A DNA stretch of 43,779 nucleotides from positions 14,255 through 58,033 of the forward strand of contig DYNF01000016.1 of the NCBI GenBank assembly GCA_020721205.1, read 5' to 3'. The notes below the pieces were generated by a model. The model saw only the letters and a program-made list of their open reading frames with translations. It was not told the origin of the DNA and made no database searches. The position numbers were made by a program, and so were the translations under genes. Below are positions 32,654 through 41,893 of this stretch, in pieces. Origin of the DNA: Prochloron sp. SulCav_FS08_3_32_3330. Its GTDB lineage: Bacteria; Cyanobacteriota; Cyanobacteriia; Cyanobacteriales; DYNF01. Position 1 is the first letter of the stretch; every line of letters begins with the position of its first letter.

Positions 32654-33161
32654 CACTATTTACCTCATTATTATTAATATTTAACGGCTGAAATAAATAG
32701 TTATGACGATACATTAACTCAGTACCAATAATAATACTTTCAGCTATTTGATCAAGCATATTTATCTTTTCCAAACTATCTTTTGTTAACCAAGTTAAAT
32801 TAAATTTTTTTCTAATAGTTTTAGAATTATTGATTTTATCATTTAGATCTAAATGTAAATTTTGCACAATTATTTTAATAGTTAAATTATTATGAACAGT
32901 TAAATAAAACTCAAGATAACTTATAGCTGAATTAATTAAAATACCAACAGCCAAACCAAAAACTTTATGCAAATCTTTTAGTTTTTTGATTGTATCTTCA
33001 GGAATAAATATGTCAGTTTCATTATTATCTTGATCTTGTCTTTCCATTTCTTCCACCGCTTTTTTGATTGCTTGATTTACTTTATTTCTAGTAGGTGTAA
33101 GTGAGTTAGGAGAAGATAATTTTGTATCTTCAGATAGTAATTGAGTAGTTTTATTTTCCAT
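32640..33161 (-). CDS. Probable ribbon-helix-helix DNA-binding protein
   Basis: 173 residues, no family recognised by name. After a polar first ~45 residues, TDIFIPEDTIKKLKDLHKVF then GLAVGILINSAISYLEFYLT fits the strand-helix-turn-helix layout of RHH (CopG/MetJ/ParG-like) proteins. KFNLTWLTKDSLEKINMLDQ then IAESIIIGTELMYRHNY may be a second such unit. Placed between a ParA-like ATPase and a nuclease, it is the natural candidate for a centromere-type or operator-binding partner. That role is inferred; no search could be run. Confidence 0.45.
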   Translation of the reverse strand: MENKTTQLLSEDTKLSSPNSLTPTRNKVNQAIKKAVEEMERQDQDNNETDIFIPEDTIKKLKDLHKVFGLAVGILINSAISYLEFYLTVHNNLTIKIIVQNLHLDLNDKINNSKTIRKKFNLTWLTKDSLEKINMLDQIAESIIIGTELMYRHNYLFQPLNINNNEVNSDEQS

Positions 33162-33173
33162 AGTTTAGTACCT

Positions 33174-33830
33174 CTATATGTCTAGTAATTGTTCAAAATA
33201 ATCTTGGGTATCTTCATAACCATTATATTCCCAAATATATTGCCTATCTTCATAGACAGCATCTTCTATAATATAATCTAAATCTCTCATCGCATTAGTT
33301 ACTGATAAATCATTAGGTTTATAGGGAAAAGATTTAATTTTTTCCCTAATCAAATTTTCCTCTATTCCTAATGGAACAATCATAACTTTTATTGGTTTAA
33401 CGACTCTACCTTGCATTCGTTCAACAACATCTAATGTTGCCGCTAAATTTTTCTTAGAACCTTTATTTTTATGAGATTTATTAATAGGAATAAAAATTAG
33501 ATCAGGTTCACTTCCAATAATTACTTGAACAATATTTGGAATTGGAGTATCCATATCTAAAACTATATAATCATATTGCTCTATATTAACTTTCTTTTTC
33601 TTTTTAATAGATATTCTCTCAGGATTAGTTATTACATGAACATCATTATTTTTATTTATTGTTTCATTATCAGAAGGTTCTTCACCTACAAAAAACATCC
33701 ATGAGTCAGCTTGATCATCACAATCAATTAATAGCACATCTCCACGTCTAGCTAATATTCCTGCAAGATGAACTGCTAGAGTAGTTTTTCCTACACCACC
33801 ACTGTTATGAGTGCAAAGAATTACTTTCAA
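33174..33830 (-). CDS. ParA/MinD-like ATPase
   Basis: 218 residues. The Walker A is HNSGGVGKTTLAVHLAGILA; the usual deviant KGGVGKT is altered to SGGVGKT, so the signature lysine is missing while the phosphate-binding Lys15 is present. Then VLLIDCDDQADSWMFF (switch I/Walker A'), YDYIVLDMDTPIPNIV (Walker B) and PDLIFIPINKSHKN. Length fits the short partition ParA type without an N-terminal HTH. The start is TTG (LKVILC) with GGAG about 11 bp upstream. First gene of a three-gene operon and divergent from alaS. Confidence 0.85.
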   Translation of the reverse strand: MKVILCTHNSGGVGKTTLAVHLAGILARRGDVLLIDCDDQADSWMFFVGEEPSDNETINKNNDVHVITNPERISIKKKKKVNIEQYDYIVLDMDTPIPNIVQVIIGSEPDLIFIPINKSHKNKGSKKNLAATLDVVERMQGRVVKPIKVMIVPLGIEENLIREKIKSFPYKPNDLSVTNAMRDLDYIIEDAVYEDRQYIWEYNGYEDTQDYFEQLLDI

Positions 33831-33937
33831 GATTAAATTTCTCCATTGATGAAAATATCACTATTAAGTATATCATATTTATCATATTAAGCACTTAAAA
33901 TGTAACAATAGTAAAAGTAAATCTATCATTAAAAACT

Positions 33938-36823
33938 ATGACAAAACAACCTCCAAAATTAACTGGAAACGAAATTAGAGATAAATTTCTCAACTATTTC
34001 CAAAGCCAACAACATCCTATTTTACCTAGTGCTTCCCTTGTGCCGGAAGATCCCACTGTGTTATTAACGATCGCCGGAATGTTGCCTTTTAAACCCATTT
34101 TCCTTGGGCAACAAAAGCCCGATCAGCCCCGTGCTACTACTTCTCAAAAGTGCATCCGTACTAATGATATTGAAAATGTGGGGCGTACTGCTAGGCATCA
34201 TACTTTTTTTGAGATGCTCGGAAACTTCAGTTTTGGCGATTATTTCAAGGGAAAAGCGATCGCAATGGCTTGGGAGCTTTCTACACAAGTCTATCAACTT
34301 GATCCTAACAATATTATTGTTAGTGTATTCAGAGAAGATGATGAGGCTTTCAATATCTGGCGTGATCAAATTGGTATTCCTGAGCATCGTATTCAGCGTA
34401 TGGGAGAGGATGATAATTTCTGGAAATCGGGTAATACTGGACCTTGTGGACCTTGTTCAGAATTATATTATGATTTTAAACCAGAATTAGGTGATGCTCA
34501 CATTGATTTAGAAGATGATAGCCGTTTTATTGAGTTTTATAATCTGGTATTTATGCAATATAATCGGGATGCGGAAGGTAATTTAACACCTTTGCAAAAC
34601 CAGAATATTGATACGGGTTTGGGCTTGGAAAGAATGGCTCAAATTTTGCAACAAGTACCTAATAATTATGAAACAGATTTAATTTTTCCGATTATAGAAA
34701 CAGCCTCTAAACTAGCAGGAATTGATTACAAAAATAGTGATGAGAAAACTAAAGTTTCTCTCAAAGTTATTGGTGATCATGTAAGAGCAGTTGTTCATTT
34801 AATCGCTGATGGTGTTACTGCTTCAAATACTGACAGAGGCTATGTTTTACGGCGTTTAATTCGTCGTGTGGTGCGTCATGGGCGTTTAATTGGCATTGAA
34901 GGTAATTTTATTAATCAAGTTGCGGAAACTGCTATAAAATTATCAGAACAAGTTTACCCTAATACCAGAGAAAGAGAAAGTTTAATTACACAGGAATTAT
35001 TAAGAGAAGAAGATAATTTCTTAAAAACTTTAGAAAGAGGTGAAACAATCCTATCAAGAATTACTTTAGGACTTGAAAGTTTGAAAAATCAACTTGAACA
35101 AGTAATTATTCCAAGTATAGATTTAACGTCAATGCAAAACTTATCAAAAATTGATTTTTCACAGATCAATAAACAAATCAAAGAGTCTTTAGAAAATGTT
35201 GATTTAACGTCAATGCAAAACTTCCCAAAAGTTGATTTTTCACAGATCAATAAACAAATCAAAGAGTCTTTAGAAAATGTTGATTTAACGTCAATGCAAA
35301 ATGCAATTAAAAAAAGTTTAGAAAACTTAACTGTAATATCAGGAAGTGATGCTTTTACTCTTTATGATACCTATGGTTTTCCTTTAGAATTAACTCAAGA
35401 AATAGCAGAAGAAAGCGGTTTAAAAGTTGATGTAGAAGGTTTTACTCAAGAGATGAAAATTCAACAGGAACGCTCAAAAGCCGCTCATGAAACGATTGAT
35501 TTAACTGTACAAGGTAGCATAGATAAATTAGCAGAACATATCCATCCCACTAAGTTTTTTGGCTATGATAATCTACAATATCAAGCAATAGTTGAAGCCG
35601 TTTTAATTGAAGGTAAAACTGTTAATCTTGCTAACGCTGGTGATACCATTCAATTAATTTTAAATGAAACTCCTTTTTATGCTGAATCTGGCGGTCAAAT
35701 TGGAGATAAAGGGTATTTAACCGGAGATAATTTACTAATTAATATCACAGATGTTCAGAAAGAATCGGGCTTTTTTGTGCATTATGGTACGGTGGAGCGA
35801 GGCACAATTAAAGTTAAGGATACTGTTAATGCTATTATAGATCGCTCTTGTCGTCGTCGCTCCCAAGCTAATCATACAGCTACTCATTTATTGCAATCGG
35901 CATTAAAGAAAATCGTTGATCCTTCTATCTCCCAAGCCGGATCCCTCGTGGATTTTGATCGCCTCCGTTTTGATTTTAATTGTCCTCGTAGCTTAAAATC
36001 AGAGGAATTAGAACAAATTGAGAGTCTAATTAATCAGTGGATTGCTGATGCTCATGATACTGATATTAATACAATGGTGATCGCTGAAGCTAAAGCTAAA
36101 GGTGCGATCGCTATGTTTGGGGAAAAATATGGTTCAGAGGTGCGTGTTGTGGATATTCCGGGGGTATCTATGGAATTATGTGGGGGAACTCATGTTAAGA
36201 ATACCGCCGAAATTGGGCTATTTAAAATAATATCTGAAACGGGTATTTCTTCAGGGGTAAGACGGATTGAAGCGGTGGCTGGAGCGTCGGTTTTAGCATA
36301 CTTAAATATACGAGATCAAGTAGTCAAAGAATTGGGTAGTAAATTTAAAGTTCAACCTGAAGAAATCTGCGATCGGGTTAACAATTTACAATCGGAATTA
36401 AAGGCAACTCAAAAAGAATTAGAAGCAGTAAAAAATGAACTAGCTTTAGTAAAATCTGAAGGCTTAATTAACCAAGCAGAAACCATTGGTGAGTTTAAAC
36501 TTTTGGTTGCTAACTTAGGCGAAATTGACGCTAAAGCATTGCAAACAGCAGGGGAAAGATTGCAACAAAAATTAGGAGAATCTGCCGTAATTTTAGCCTC
36601 AATTCCCGATAGCGACAAAGTTAGTTTAGTAGCCGCTTTTAGCCCTAAAGTTATCAAAGAAAAAGGTTTACAAGCGGGTAAATTTATCGGTGAAATTGCC
36701 AAAATTTGTGGCGGTGGTGGCGGTGGTCGTCCTAATTTAGCTCAAGCAGGAGGACGAGATCCTAGTAAGTTAAAAGAGGCTTTAGAAATTGCAAAAGAAA
36801 GGTTAATCAAGGTTTTAAGTTAA
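33938..36823 (+). CDS. alaS: Alanyl-tRNA synthetase with repeat insertion
   Basis: 961 residues, about 80 longer than typical AlaRS. The catalytic core has [29 protein letters not shown] (seen as [16 protein letters not shown]) and NTGLGLERM-like [11 protein letters not shown]. The editing domain has zinc ligands [16 protein letters not shown] and [16 protein letters not shown]. The C-Ala domain ends with [20 protein letters not shown]. Between [18 protein letters not shown] and [17 protein letters not shown] is an extra stretch (about residues 380-460) carrying 27-residue repeats. All catalytic motifs are intact, so the insertion must be tolerated. It is an essential single gene. Confidence 0.95.
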   Translation: MTKQPPKLTGNEIRDKFLNYFQSQQHPILPSASLVPEDPTVLLTIAGMLPFKPIFLGQQKPDQPRATTSQKCIRTNDIENVGRTARHHTFFEMLGNFSFGDYFKGKAIAMAWELSTQVYQLDPNNIIVSVFREDDEAFNIWRDQIGIPEHRIQRMGEDDNFWKSGNTGPCGPCSELYYDFKPELGDAHIDLEDDSRFIEFYNLVFMQYNRDAEGNLTPLQNQNIDTGLGLERMAQILQQVPNNYETDLIFPIIETASKLAGIDYKNSDEKTKVSLKVIGDHVRAVVHLIADGVTASNTDRGYVLRRLIRRVVRHGRLIGIEGNFINQVAETAIKLSEQVYPNTRERESLITQELLREEDNFLKTLERGETILSRITLGLESLKNQLEQVIIPSIDLTSMQNLSKIDFSQINKQIKESLENVDLTSMQNFPKVDFSQINKQIKESLENVDLTSMQNAIKKSLENLTVISGSDAFTLYDTYGFPLELTQEIAEESGLKVDVEGFTQEMKIQQERSKAAHETIDLTVQGSIDKLAEHIHPTKFFGYDNLQYQAIVEAVLIEGKTVNLANAGDTIQLILNETPFYAESGGQIGDKGYLTGDNLLINITDVQKESGFFVHYGTVERGTIKVKDTVNAIIDRSCRRRSQANHTATHLLQSALKKIVDPSISQAGSLVDFDRLRFDFNCPRSLKSEELEQIESLINQWIADAHDTDINTMVIAEAKAKGAIAMFGEKYGSEVRVVDIPGVSMELCGGTHVKNTAEIGLFKIISETGISSGVRRIEAVAGASVLAYLNIRDQVVKELGSKFKVQPEEICDRVNNLQSELKATQKELEAVKNELALVKSEGLINQAETIGEFKLLVANLGEIDAKALQTAGERLQQKLGESAVILASIPDSDKVSLVAAFSPKVIKEKGLQAGKFIGEIAKICGGGGGGRPNLAQAGGRDPSKLKEALEIAKERLIKVLS
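35120..35302 (+). repeat. 81-bp tandem repeats inside alaS
   Basis: 35120-35200 and 35201-35281 are near-identical 81-bp units (27 codons, [18 protein letters not shown] then ESLENV), followed by the first 21 bp of a third unit at 35282-35302. The differences are only a few bases, so the duplication is recent. The peptide is predicted helical. The DNA just before and after (SLKNQLEQ..., [10 protein letters not shown]) looks like older decayed units. Confidence 0.9.
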
Positions 36824-36827
36824 TGTT

Positions 36828-36893
36828 AAGGTGGGTAAATTATTATTAATCATGATTTTAATAAATTAATATTAGTAAATTTGCCCACCCTAT
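36828..36893. repeat. GGTGGGTAAAT inverted repeat after alaS
   Basis: AAGGTGGGTAAAT (36828-36840) pairs with ATTTGCCCACC (about 36879-36891). Its right half, read on the other strand, shares GGGCAAATTTACTAATATTA with the 95-bp repeats at 41039 and 43674, so these are the same element family. Confidence 0.7.
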
Positions 36894-36901
36894 AAACTTA
36901 A

Positions 36902-37627
36902 TTATTTTGGAATAGTTAACAATTGACTTTTTTGTGGAAAATATGTTTGCTCATAATTAATTGTTAAAGCTGTAGATAACTCACGAATTTTACCTAATTC
37001 ATCTACACGCATATTACCAGATAATACTTCCTTAAGAATAATCGAGTATTCTTTTAATTCTTCATGTAAATCTGGATCAACATCTTTTCCTCTTATTAAA
37101 TTAAGCTGTACATTGTCTAAATCATTTTCTACATTTTCTAATAAATATCTTTCATCGTTTAAGCCTTTTTGTCTAAGTTTTCTTTTTAAAAGTGGATATC
37201 GTACTTTTTCAAAATCGTTAGCTAAATCAAAATAGACAACTGGTACTTTATAATCATTCTTTTTTTTAATACAATCAAGTACATAATTTGCATCTTTGCT
37301 AACTTTTATTTGAAGTCCAGCAACATTACCTCCTCTTTTAACTTGTCGTTTACTTAATCCTTTTAACATAAGTAATTCAGAACTTGGATCATCTTTATGA
37401 ACCCAAACAATATCTCTTTGTGGATCATTAGGTGAAAATAATTTTGGAAATTTTCTTTTTGTTGATGTAAGACCAGTTCCCCAAGCTACATATTCATCCA
37501 AAGATTGAATTAATTTTTTACCCCTTCTTGCTATTTTTGCCCATTGCATATTTTTGTTTTGATCTTCTTTGCAACTTCTCACAATAAGAGCTTCTGTAAT
37601 TTTTCCGAGTAATAGTCCAATGAGCAT
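36902..37627 (-). CDS. Unknown protein, basic
   Basis: 241 residues, no family recognised. Visible features are a hydrophobic start MLIGLLLGKITEALIVRSCK (the start could instead be the Met at residue 27, MQWAKIARRG, which is near a more polar beginning), a central DIVWVHKDDPSSELLMLKGL, VPVVYFDLANDFEKVRYPLL and a helical charged C-terminal half. No secretion signal beyond the weak start, no cysteine cluster. If the first Met is real, its start codon overlaps by 8 bp the start of the divergent gene at 37620. Confidence 0.45.
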   Translation of the reverse strand: MLIGLLLGKITEALIVRSCKEDQNKNMQWAKIARRGKKLIQSLDEYVAWGTGLTSTKRKFPKLFSPNDPQRDIVWVHKDDPSSELLMLKGLSKRQVKRGGNVAGLQIKVSKDANYVLDCIKKKNDYKVPVVYFDLANDFEKVRYPLLKRKLRQKGLNDERYLLENVENDLDNVQLNLIRGKDVDPDLHEELKEYSIILKEVLSGNMRVDELGKIRELSTALTINYEQTYFPQKSQLLTIPK

Positions 37628-38531
37628 TAATTCTGAATATAATAATTTTGGATTTCAAATTGATTTTATTAAAGATTCATCAAATCCTGAAAGAGTATTT
37701 CGTACTTTTTTAGGTTTAATAGATTTTTGTGAAACTACACATAAACTTTTGATTAAATCATTAGATATTAAAGCTACACCTACTTTAAGACTTAGAGAAA
37801 TTGAACAGGGGTCTATTAAAGTTTTTTTGCAAACAATTATTAATCTTTCTGATTCAGAAAATTTATCATTAAAATTAATTTATGATTATCTAAATAAAGC
37901 ACGAAGTTTAATTATTGAGTTTGTTAATAAAAGACATAAAATTAATAGTTATTCAGAAATTAAAGAACTACAGAATAGGCTAAAATCTTTAGCGGAAGAA
38001 ACGAACAGTAATCCATTAGGAATTTATCAATCTATTAATGATAAGGAGTTATTAGATATAATAGATAAATTTCAAAAACCTTGTTTAGAATTACAAGCGG
38101 GTGATAAATTAGCTTATTTAGTTAATAATAAAAAGTTAATAATTAATCGTGATTTTGTTCTTTCTGAGCAAGATAAAGAATATTTACTTGTTAAAGAAAC
38201 AAGAGAATCTGAATTAGAAATGATCTTAAAAGTGAAAAAACCTGATTATTTGGGTGATTCTAAATGGGAATTTAGATATCAAAAAAGAATCATAAATATT
38301 AAATTTAATGATAGTGAATGGCTATCTAAATTTCGTCAAAAATTAGTTATAATTGCTCCCGGAGATGCCATTAAAGCAAAAGTTAAAATTATTGAACAAT
38401 ATGATCATGAATATGAGCTTATATCTATTGAATATACTTTAAATAAAGTATTAGATATTATTTATAATGTCCCAGAAAAACAACTTTCTTTATTACCTGA
38501 TTCTAAAAATAGGACAGAGGATGAAAATTAA
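37620..38531 (+). CDS. Unknown protein, divergent partner
   Basis: 303 residues from the ATG at 37620 (MSINSEYNNFGFQ). No family recognised with confidence. The first half, FQIDFIKDSSNPERVFRTFL then GLIDFCETTHKLLIKSL and REIEQGSIKVFLQTIINLS, looks like an alpha/beta domain. The second half (LVIIAPGDAIKAKVKIIEQY then DHEYELISIEYTLNKVLDII) is strand-rich. It is Lys/Ile/Asn rich like the rest of the island. It ends 4 bp into the convergent PIN gene. A defence or stress role is only suggested by neighbours. Confidence 0.45.
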   Translation: MSINSEYNNFGFQIDFIKDSSNPERVFRTFLGLIDFCETTHKLLIKSLDIKATPTLRLREIEQGSIKVFLQTIINLSDSENLSLKLIYDYLNKARSLIIEFVNKRHKINSYSEIKELQNRLKSLAEETNSNPLGIYQSINDKELLDIIDKFQKPCLELQAGDKLAYLVNNKKLIINRDFVLSEQDKEYLLVKETRESELEMILKVKKPDYLGDSKWEFRYQKRIINIKFNDSEWLSKFRQKLVIIAPGDAIKAKVKIIEQYDHEYELISIEYTLNKVLDIIYNVPEKQLSLLPDSKNRTEDEN

Positions 38532-39016
38532 TATTTGATCTTTTCCCATTCTTGGGCATTATCTTGAGCAATAATTTTTAAATGTTTAACATTAGTGGTA
38601 GCAATTAAAATTTCTTGCCCTTGGTTTTCTTCTTTTAATAAACTCCATTGAGCTAAAATAATCATATCAGCATCAATATTTTTATTGTCTGCTGTGGGTA
38701 AATTTATATTGCGAATTTTTGCCCAATTTTCAGCCGATTTTTCCATTACTTCCGTTGTTAAAGGTAAAAAATCAATTATTTTTTCTTGTTTAAAATTATC
38801 TAAATTTTCTAATCCTTTACTATTAATTCTGATAAATTCTCGTCTTACTTCATAATCGGAAATTTGCGAAGTACAAATATAAACTCCTTTGGCTAAAAGA
38901 GAATAAAACCAATTAAGACATTGTTTTATTTTTATTTTTTTATCTTCTGCTAATGATTTATCATCAATAGGATAACAAAGCAAATCAAGCACTCCTGAAT
39001 CTAATAAAATAATCAC
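38528..39016 (-). CDS. PIN-domain protein
   Basis: 162 residues, GTG start. PIN positions are MIILLDSGVLDLLCYP (first Asp), TSQISDYEVRREFIRI (Glu), NKNIDADMIILAQWSLL (central Asp) and IATTNVKHL, where the last acidic residue is replaced by Asn. Cyanobacterial relatives of this DSG-start type exist without an obvious antitoxin. The gene upstream in the same direction (39040) is a helical 245-residue protein that might be its partner. Activity is likely but not sure. Confidence 0.65.
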   Translation of the reverse strand: MIILLDSGVLDLLCYPIDDKSLAEDKKIKIKQCLNWFYSLLAKGVYICTSQISDYEVRREFIRINSKGLENLDNFKQEKIIDFLPLTTEVMEKSAENWAKIRNINLPTADNKNIDADMIILAQWSLLKEENQGQEILIATTNVKHLKIIAQDNAQEWEKIKY

Positions 39017-39039
39017 TTGTATTTATTCCTTAATTTTTA

Positions 39040-39777
39040 TTAATTATTGATCAATGTTTGATTACGTTTATTATTAATTTCTTCTAATCTTTTTTTCGCC
39101 CAAACCATCGCTTTTTGATTTTTTGCTAATTGTTCTTCATGTGTTTTTCCTAAGTTGGTCATATAAGAAGATAAAGTATTTTTTTTATGATCTTCTTCTC
39201 TAACTTTATTTAATAAATATTGAGCAGTTTCTTCTAAAATTTTAGTTGATTTATCTTTTCTTAAAGTTACAGCTTTATCAATAGCTTGAGGAATTAATAA
39301 AGTAGCCTGACGATATTTTTTAAAGAGATTTTCTTGCTGATAAAGAGATGGTAGTAATAATTTAATTTTTAATAGTAAACCTTGAAAGCCTATAAATTTA
39401 TTACCAGTTTGAGCAAAATTATTAGCTAAATGAATAAAGAAATCACGAGTTTCTGGTGAAAAAATATCCCAACATGATTCTATTGCTTCTGATATTTTTT
39501 GCATTTTATCAAGATAAACATTAATATTTTTGGGAATTTCTTGATCATATTCAATCTTAATTTTTATAGCTGATAAATATTTTTCTGTACCTGTAATAAT
39601 TTCTATTAAAGTATCATCAATATTTTGACTTTTTAAAGCAGAAATCTCTCTAAAAAATTCATAAGCTGAATCTTCTAAAGAGTTTGGTGTTAAATAAACA
39701 GCCGCAATTGATTGTATATTTTTTAGCTCTTTAGTGCTTCCGTTTAGTTGTTCGTAAGATAGATCAAGGATTGTCAT
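39040..39777 (-). CDS. Unknown helical protein
   Basis: 245 residues, almost entirely helical by appearance (LKNIQSIAAVYLTPNSLEDS, IESCWDIFSPETRDFFIHLA, KILEETAQYLLNKVREEDHK). No catalytic motif or membrane segment. It precedes the PIN gene by 23 bp on the same strand, so it may be co-transcribed. A second copy of its last 50 bp occurs at 40300-40349 (46 of 50 identical), pointing to a lost paralogue or a rearrangement here. Confidence 0.5.
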   Translation of the reverse strand: MTILDLSYEQLNGSTKELKNIQSIAAVYLTPNSLEDSAYEFFREISALKSQNIDDTLIEIITGTEKYLSAIKIKIEYDQEIPKNINVYLDKMQKISEAIESCWDIFSPETRDFFIHLANNFAQTGNKFIGFQGLLLKIKLLLPSLYQQENLFKKYRQATLLIPQAIDKAVTLRKDKSTKILEETAQYLLNKVREEDHKKNTLSSYMTNLGKTHEEQLAKNQKAMVWAKKRLEEINNKRNQTLINN

Positions 39778-39888
39778 ATTGTACCTCCCTTAGGTTAAGC
39801 TTAATAATTATATTATATACTATAATCTGATAAATGTATATAATTGAACAAAATATACAATATTTATTCGTGGAAAGGAGTTTCAACT

Positions 39889-40137
39889 ATGAAAACTATT
39901 GATATAACAACAAATACATCAAATATTAATGAAATTTTAGCTTTAGCAGTAAAAGAAACCGTTATTATTAAAACTGCTGATGGTAAAGAATTTCTATTAG
40001 CAGAAATTGATGATTTTTCTCAAGAAATAGAATTAGTTAGTCAAAATGAAGAATTAATGAATTTTCTTAAAGAAAGATCACAAGATACAAAAAGATATAA
40101 ACTTAATCAAGTTAAACAATTATTAAATAATCAGTAA
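39889..40137 (+). CDS. Prevent-host-death-like antitoxin
   Basis: 82 residues from the ATG at 39889 with AAAGGAG 9 bp upstream; the longer frame from 39844 is not needed. MKTIDITTNTSNINEILALA then VKETVIIKTADGKEFLLAEI and DDFSQEIELV is a well-known small cyanobacterial antitoxin type. It is helical, acidic and ends LNQVKQLLNNQ. The usual toxin should follow; only short scraps (40143-40349) are found, so the antitoxin is orphaned. Confidence 0.65.
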   Translation: MKTIDITTNTSNINEILALAVKETVIIKTADGKEFLLAEIDDFSQEIELVSQNEELMNFLKERSQDTKRYKLNQVKQLLNNQ

Positions 40138-40142
40138 AATTA

Positions 40143-40349
40143 TGCAAAACTTAAACATTATAATTCCACATCTAAAACAAGAATTAAAAGCTGATGAAAA
40201 ACCTTTAATTAAAAATATTAATAAAGAAGGATTTTTACTATGATTGAAAATCAAACACAATTAATTCTTAAAACAGAATTAGGAGCAATTAACAATGAAT
40301 TTTATTAATTATTTATTAATATTTGATTACGTTTATTATTGATTTCTTC
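40143..40349. pseudogene. Gene scraps after the orphan antitoxin
   Basis: A plus-strand 33-codon frame (MQNLNIIIPHLKQELKADEK...) and a 22-codon frame (MIENQTQLILKTELGAINNE) may be ends of antitoxin or toxin genes. At 40300-40349 the minus strand reads EEINNKRNQILINN then stop, a copy of the 3' end of the 245-residue gene. No functional gene is supported. Confidence 0.5.
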
Positions 40350-40427
40350 AAAAAACTATGTTATTATGATACTATAGTTATCTGTTTTGAAAATTTCTTA
40401 ACTTTTATTAAGTTCAAGGAGAAAATT

Positions 40428-41021
40428 ATGGCTTTTAGTGAATATAAATCTATTGAACAAGTACAAAAAGAATATAATATTAAATATCTTGAAGAAAATT
40501 TTATTGATTTCATTGATTTAACTCCTTCTGAATCTTTTATTAATGAGTTTCAATTTAATCAAGAAAATATTGATATTTTTACTTCGGAAGCTTCTCGTTG
40601 TGAAAATATTATTTACCCAATTTTAAGGGAAGTTTACAAAAAATTCATAGATAAATATACTTTATGGAGTCATAAAGGTATTAGTTATGATAATAAATTA
40701 AGTGGTATCCCTGATTATTTATTTTCTACTAAATCTGAATTAGGAAAAACAGTTTTAGGTTTACCAATTTTGTTAGTAGTGGAAGCTAAACAAAATAATT
40801 TTATTGAAGGTTGGGGACAATGTTTAGCGGAATTAGTGGCAGTACAAAAAATTAATCAAAATGACATTAATCCTGTATTTGGAATTGTGACAGATGGTGA
40901 ATTATGGCAATTTGGTAAGTTAGAAACTAATATTTTTACTAAACATAAATCTAGTTTAACCCTTGATCATTTAACTCAACTTTTTCAGGCGATCGGATTT
41001 TTATTATCCACAGTTAAATAA
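40428..41021 (+). CDS. PD-(D/E)XK-like protein, unknown
   Basis: 197 residues from the ATG at 40428 with AAGGAGA upstream; a 35-codon hydrophobic extension is not supported by a ribosome site. A nuclease pattern is visible: LSGIPDYLFS (Asp) and, about 20 residues on, PILLVVEAKQNNFIEGWGQC (E-x-K) followed by LAELVAVQ. Similar small proteins in cyanobacteria are conserved hypotheticals thought to relate to type I/III restriction subunits. Its last 33 bp form the start of a 95-bp direct repeat that recurs at 43624. Confidence 0.65.
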   Translation: MAFSEYKSIEQVQKEYNIKYLEENFIDFIDLTPSESFINEFQFNQENIDIFTSEASRCENIIYPILREVYKKFIDKYTLWSHKGISYDNKLSGIPDYLFSTKSELGKTVLGLPILLVVEAKQNNFIEGWGQCLAELVAVQKINQNDINPVFGIVTDGELWQFGKLETNIFTKHKSSLTLDHLTQLFQAIGFLLSTVK

Positions 41022-41083
41022 TGCTTTAAGTTAATCGTAAGGTGGGCAAATTTACTAATATTAATGATGGAAATTATAATTAA
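40989..41083. repeat. 95-bp direct repeat, left copy
   Basis: It starts GCGATCGGATTTTTATTATC in the last codons of the PD-(D/E)XK-like gene and extends past its stop through GGTGGGCAAATTTACTAATA. It is identical base for base to 43624-43718. The left edge coincides with a HIP1-like GCGATCG core. Confidence 0.97.
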
Positions 41084-41152
41084 AATTAATTAAATTTGAA
41101 AGTAAAATATATATTAAGAGAAGTAAAAATAAACATAACTATTAATGAAATT

Positions 41153-41890
41153 TTAAATTTTTTCCTTATCATAACTTAATTGTTCAATTAATTTAATTAA
41201 GGTTCTAAAAATACGATTACACCAATAACATTTTTTTCTTACTTTTTCTACATTAATTATTGCTAATAATTTCGGGGGATGCTGAGATTTGTTGTATTTT
41301 TTTGAGCTACCATCAATATTTTTACAATGTTTTGTAGCGTGTTCTATCCATTTTTGTAAATTATACTTTGTCACATTTTCAATATTATCTTTATCATTTT
41401 CTAAACCATTAATTATTTTAGTATCTACAAAATTATCTCCATAAAATTGTCTTAAAGTTTCTAAATCAGCAATAAACCAAGCTTCCATGGTTTGTACCAT
41501 TAAATGACAATGATCATCACTTAAATTTAAAGATTGCCATTTATCCTGTTTATTTGTTTCTAAATATTGCCAAGGTGACTGATCTTGAGATATTTTACCT
41601 TCTGAATCAACTAACAAAATATTAAAAGCTTCAGGATGTGATTCTAACGCTTTTGAAAAATCATTATATGCCAATTTTCTCCCCCCACACATTATAATTT
41701 CTAAATTAATATTTTTTGATTGTGCTAAATCTTTAATTTCTTTAAAAAAACTTTGAAAACCTCTCCTTAAACCCGCTTCTTTTTCTTTTCCTTGGTTAAG
41801 TTTAGATTTAAAATTAGGATTTTTAATTTCTAATTTTTTCTTATTATCTTCTCCTAAACCTTCAATATAAATACGAATTTCTTTAATCAT
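41153..41890 (-). CDS. DUF4276 (Toprim-like) protein
   Basis: 245 residues. Conserved DUF4276 positions are present: KEIRIYIEGLGEDNKKKLEI (first acidic residue), LEIIMCGGRKLAYNDFSKAL, FNILLVDSEGKISQDQSPWQ (the D-x-E acidic pair) and HCHLMVQTMEAWFIADLETL. The family is related to the Toprim/OLD nuclease fold. Its start is 3 bp after the ATPase stop, so the two are co-translated. ATPase plus Toprim-like nuclease is the architecture of OLD, Gabija and PARIS anti-phage systems; this pair is plausibly such a system. Confidence 0.85.
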   Translation of the reverse strand: MIKEIRIYIEGLGEDNKKKLEIKNPNFKSKLNQGKEKEAGLRRGFQSFFKEIKDLAQSKNINLEIIMCGGRKLAYNDFSKALESHPEAFNILLVDSEGKISQDQSPWQYLETNKQDKWQSLNLSDDHCHLMVQTMEAWFIADLETLRQFYGDNFVDTKIINGLENDKDNIENVTKYNLQKWIEHATKHCKNIDGSSKKYNKSQHPPKLLAIINVEKVRKKCYWCNRIFRTLIKLIEQLSYDKEKI

Positions 41891-41893
41891 TTT

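Noticed and set aside
34064-34490. Frames on both strands inside alaS
   Set aside because: They lie wholly within the highly conserved alaS coding region.
35120-35302. CAAD domain in a tRNA synthetase
   Set aside because: CAAD contains two membrane helices; this insertion is polar, repetitive and lies in AlaRS, where CAAD is not known.
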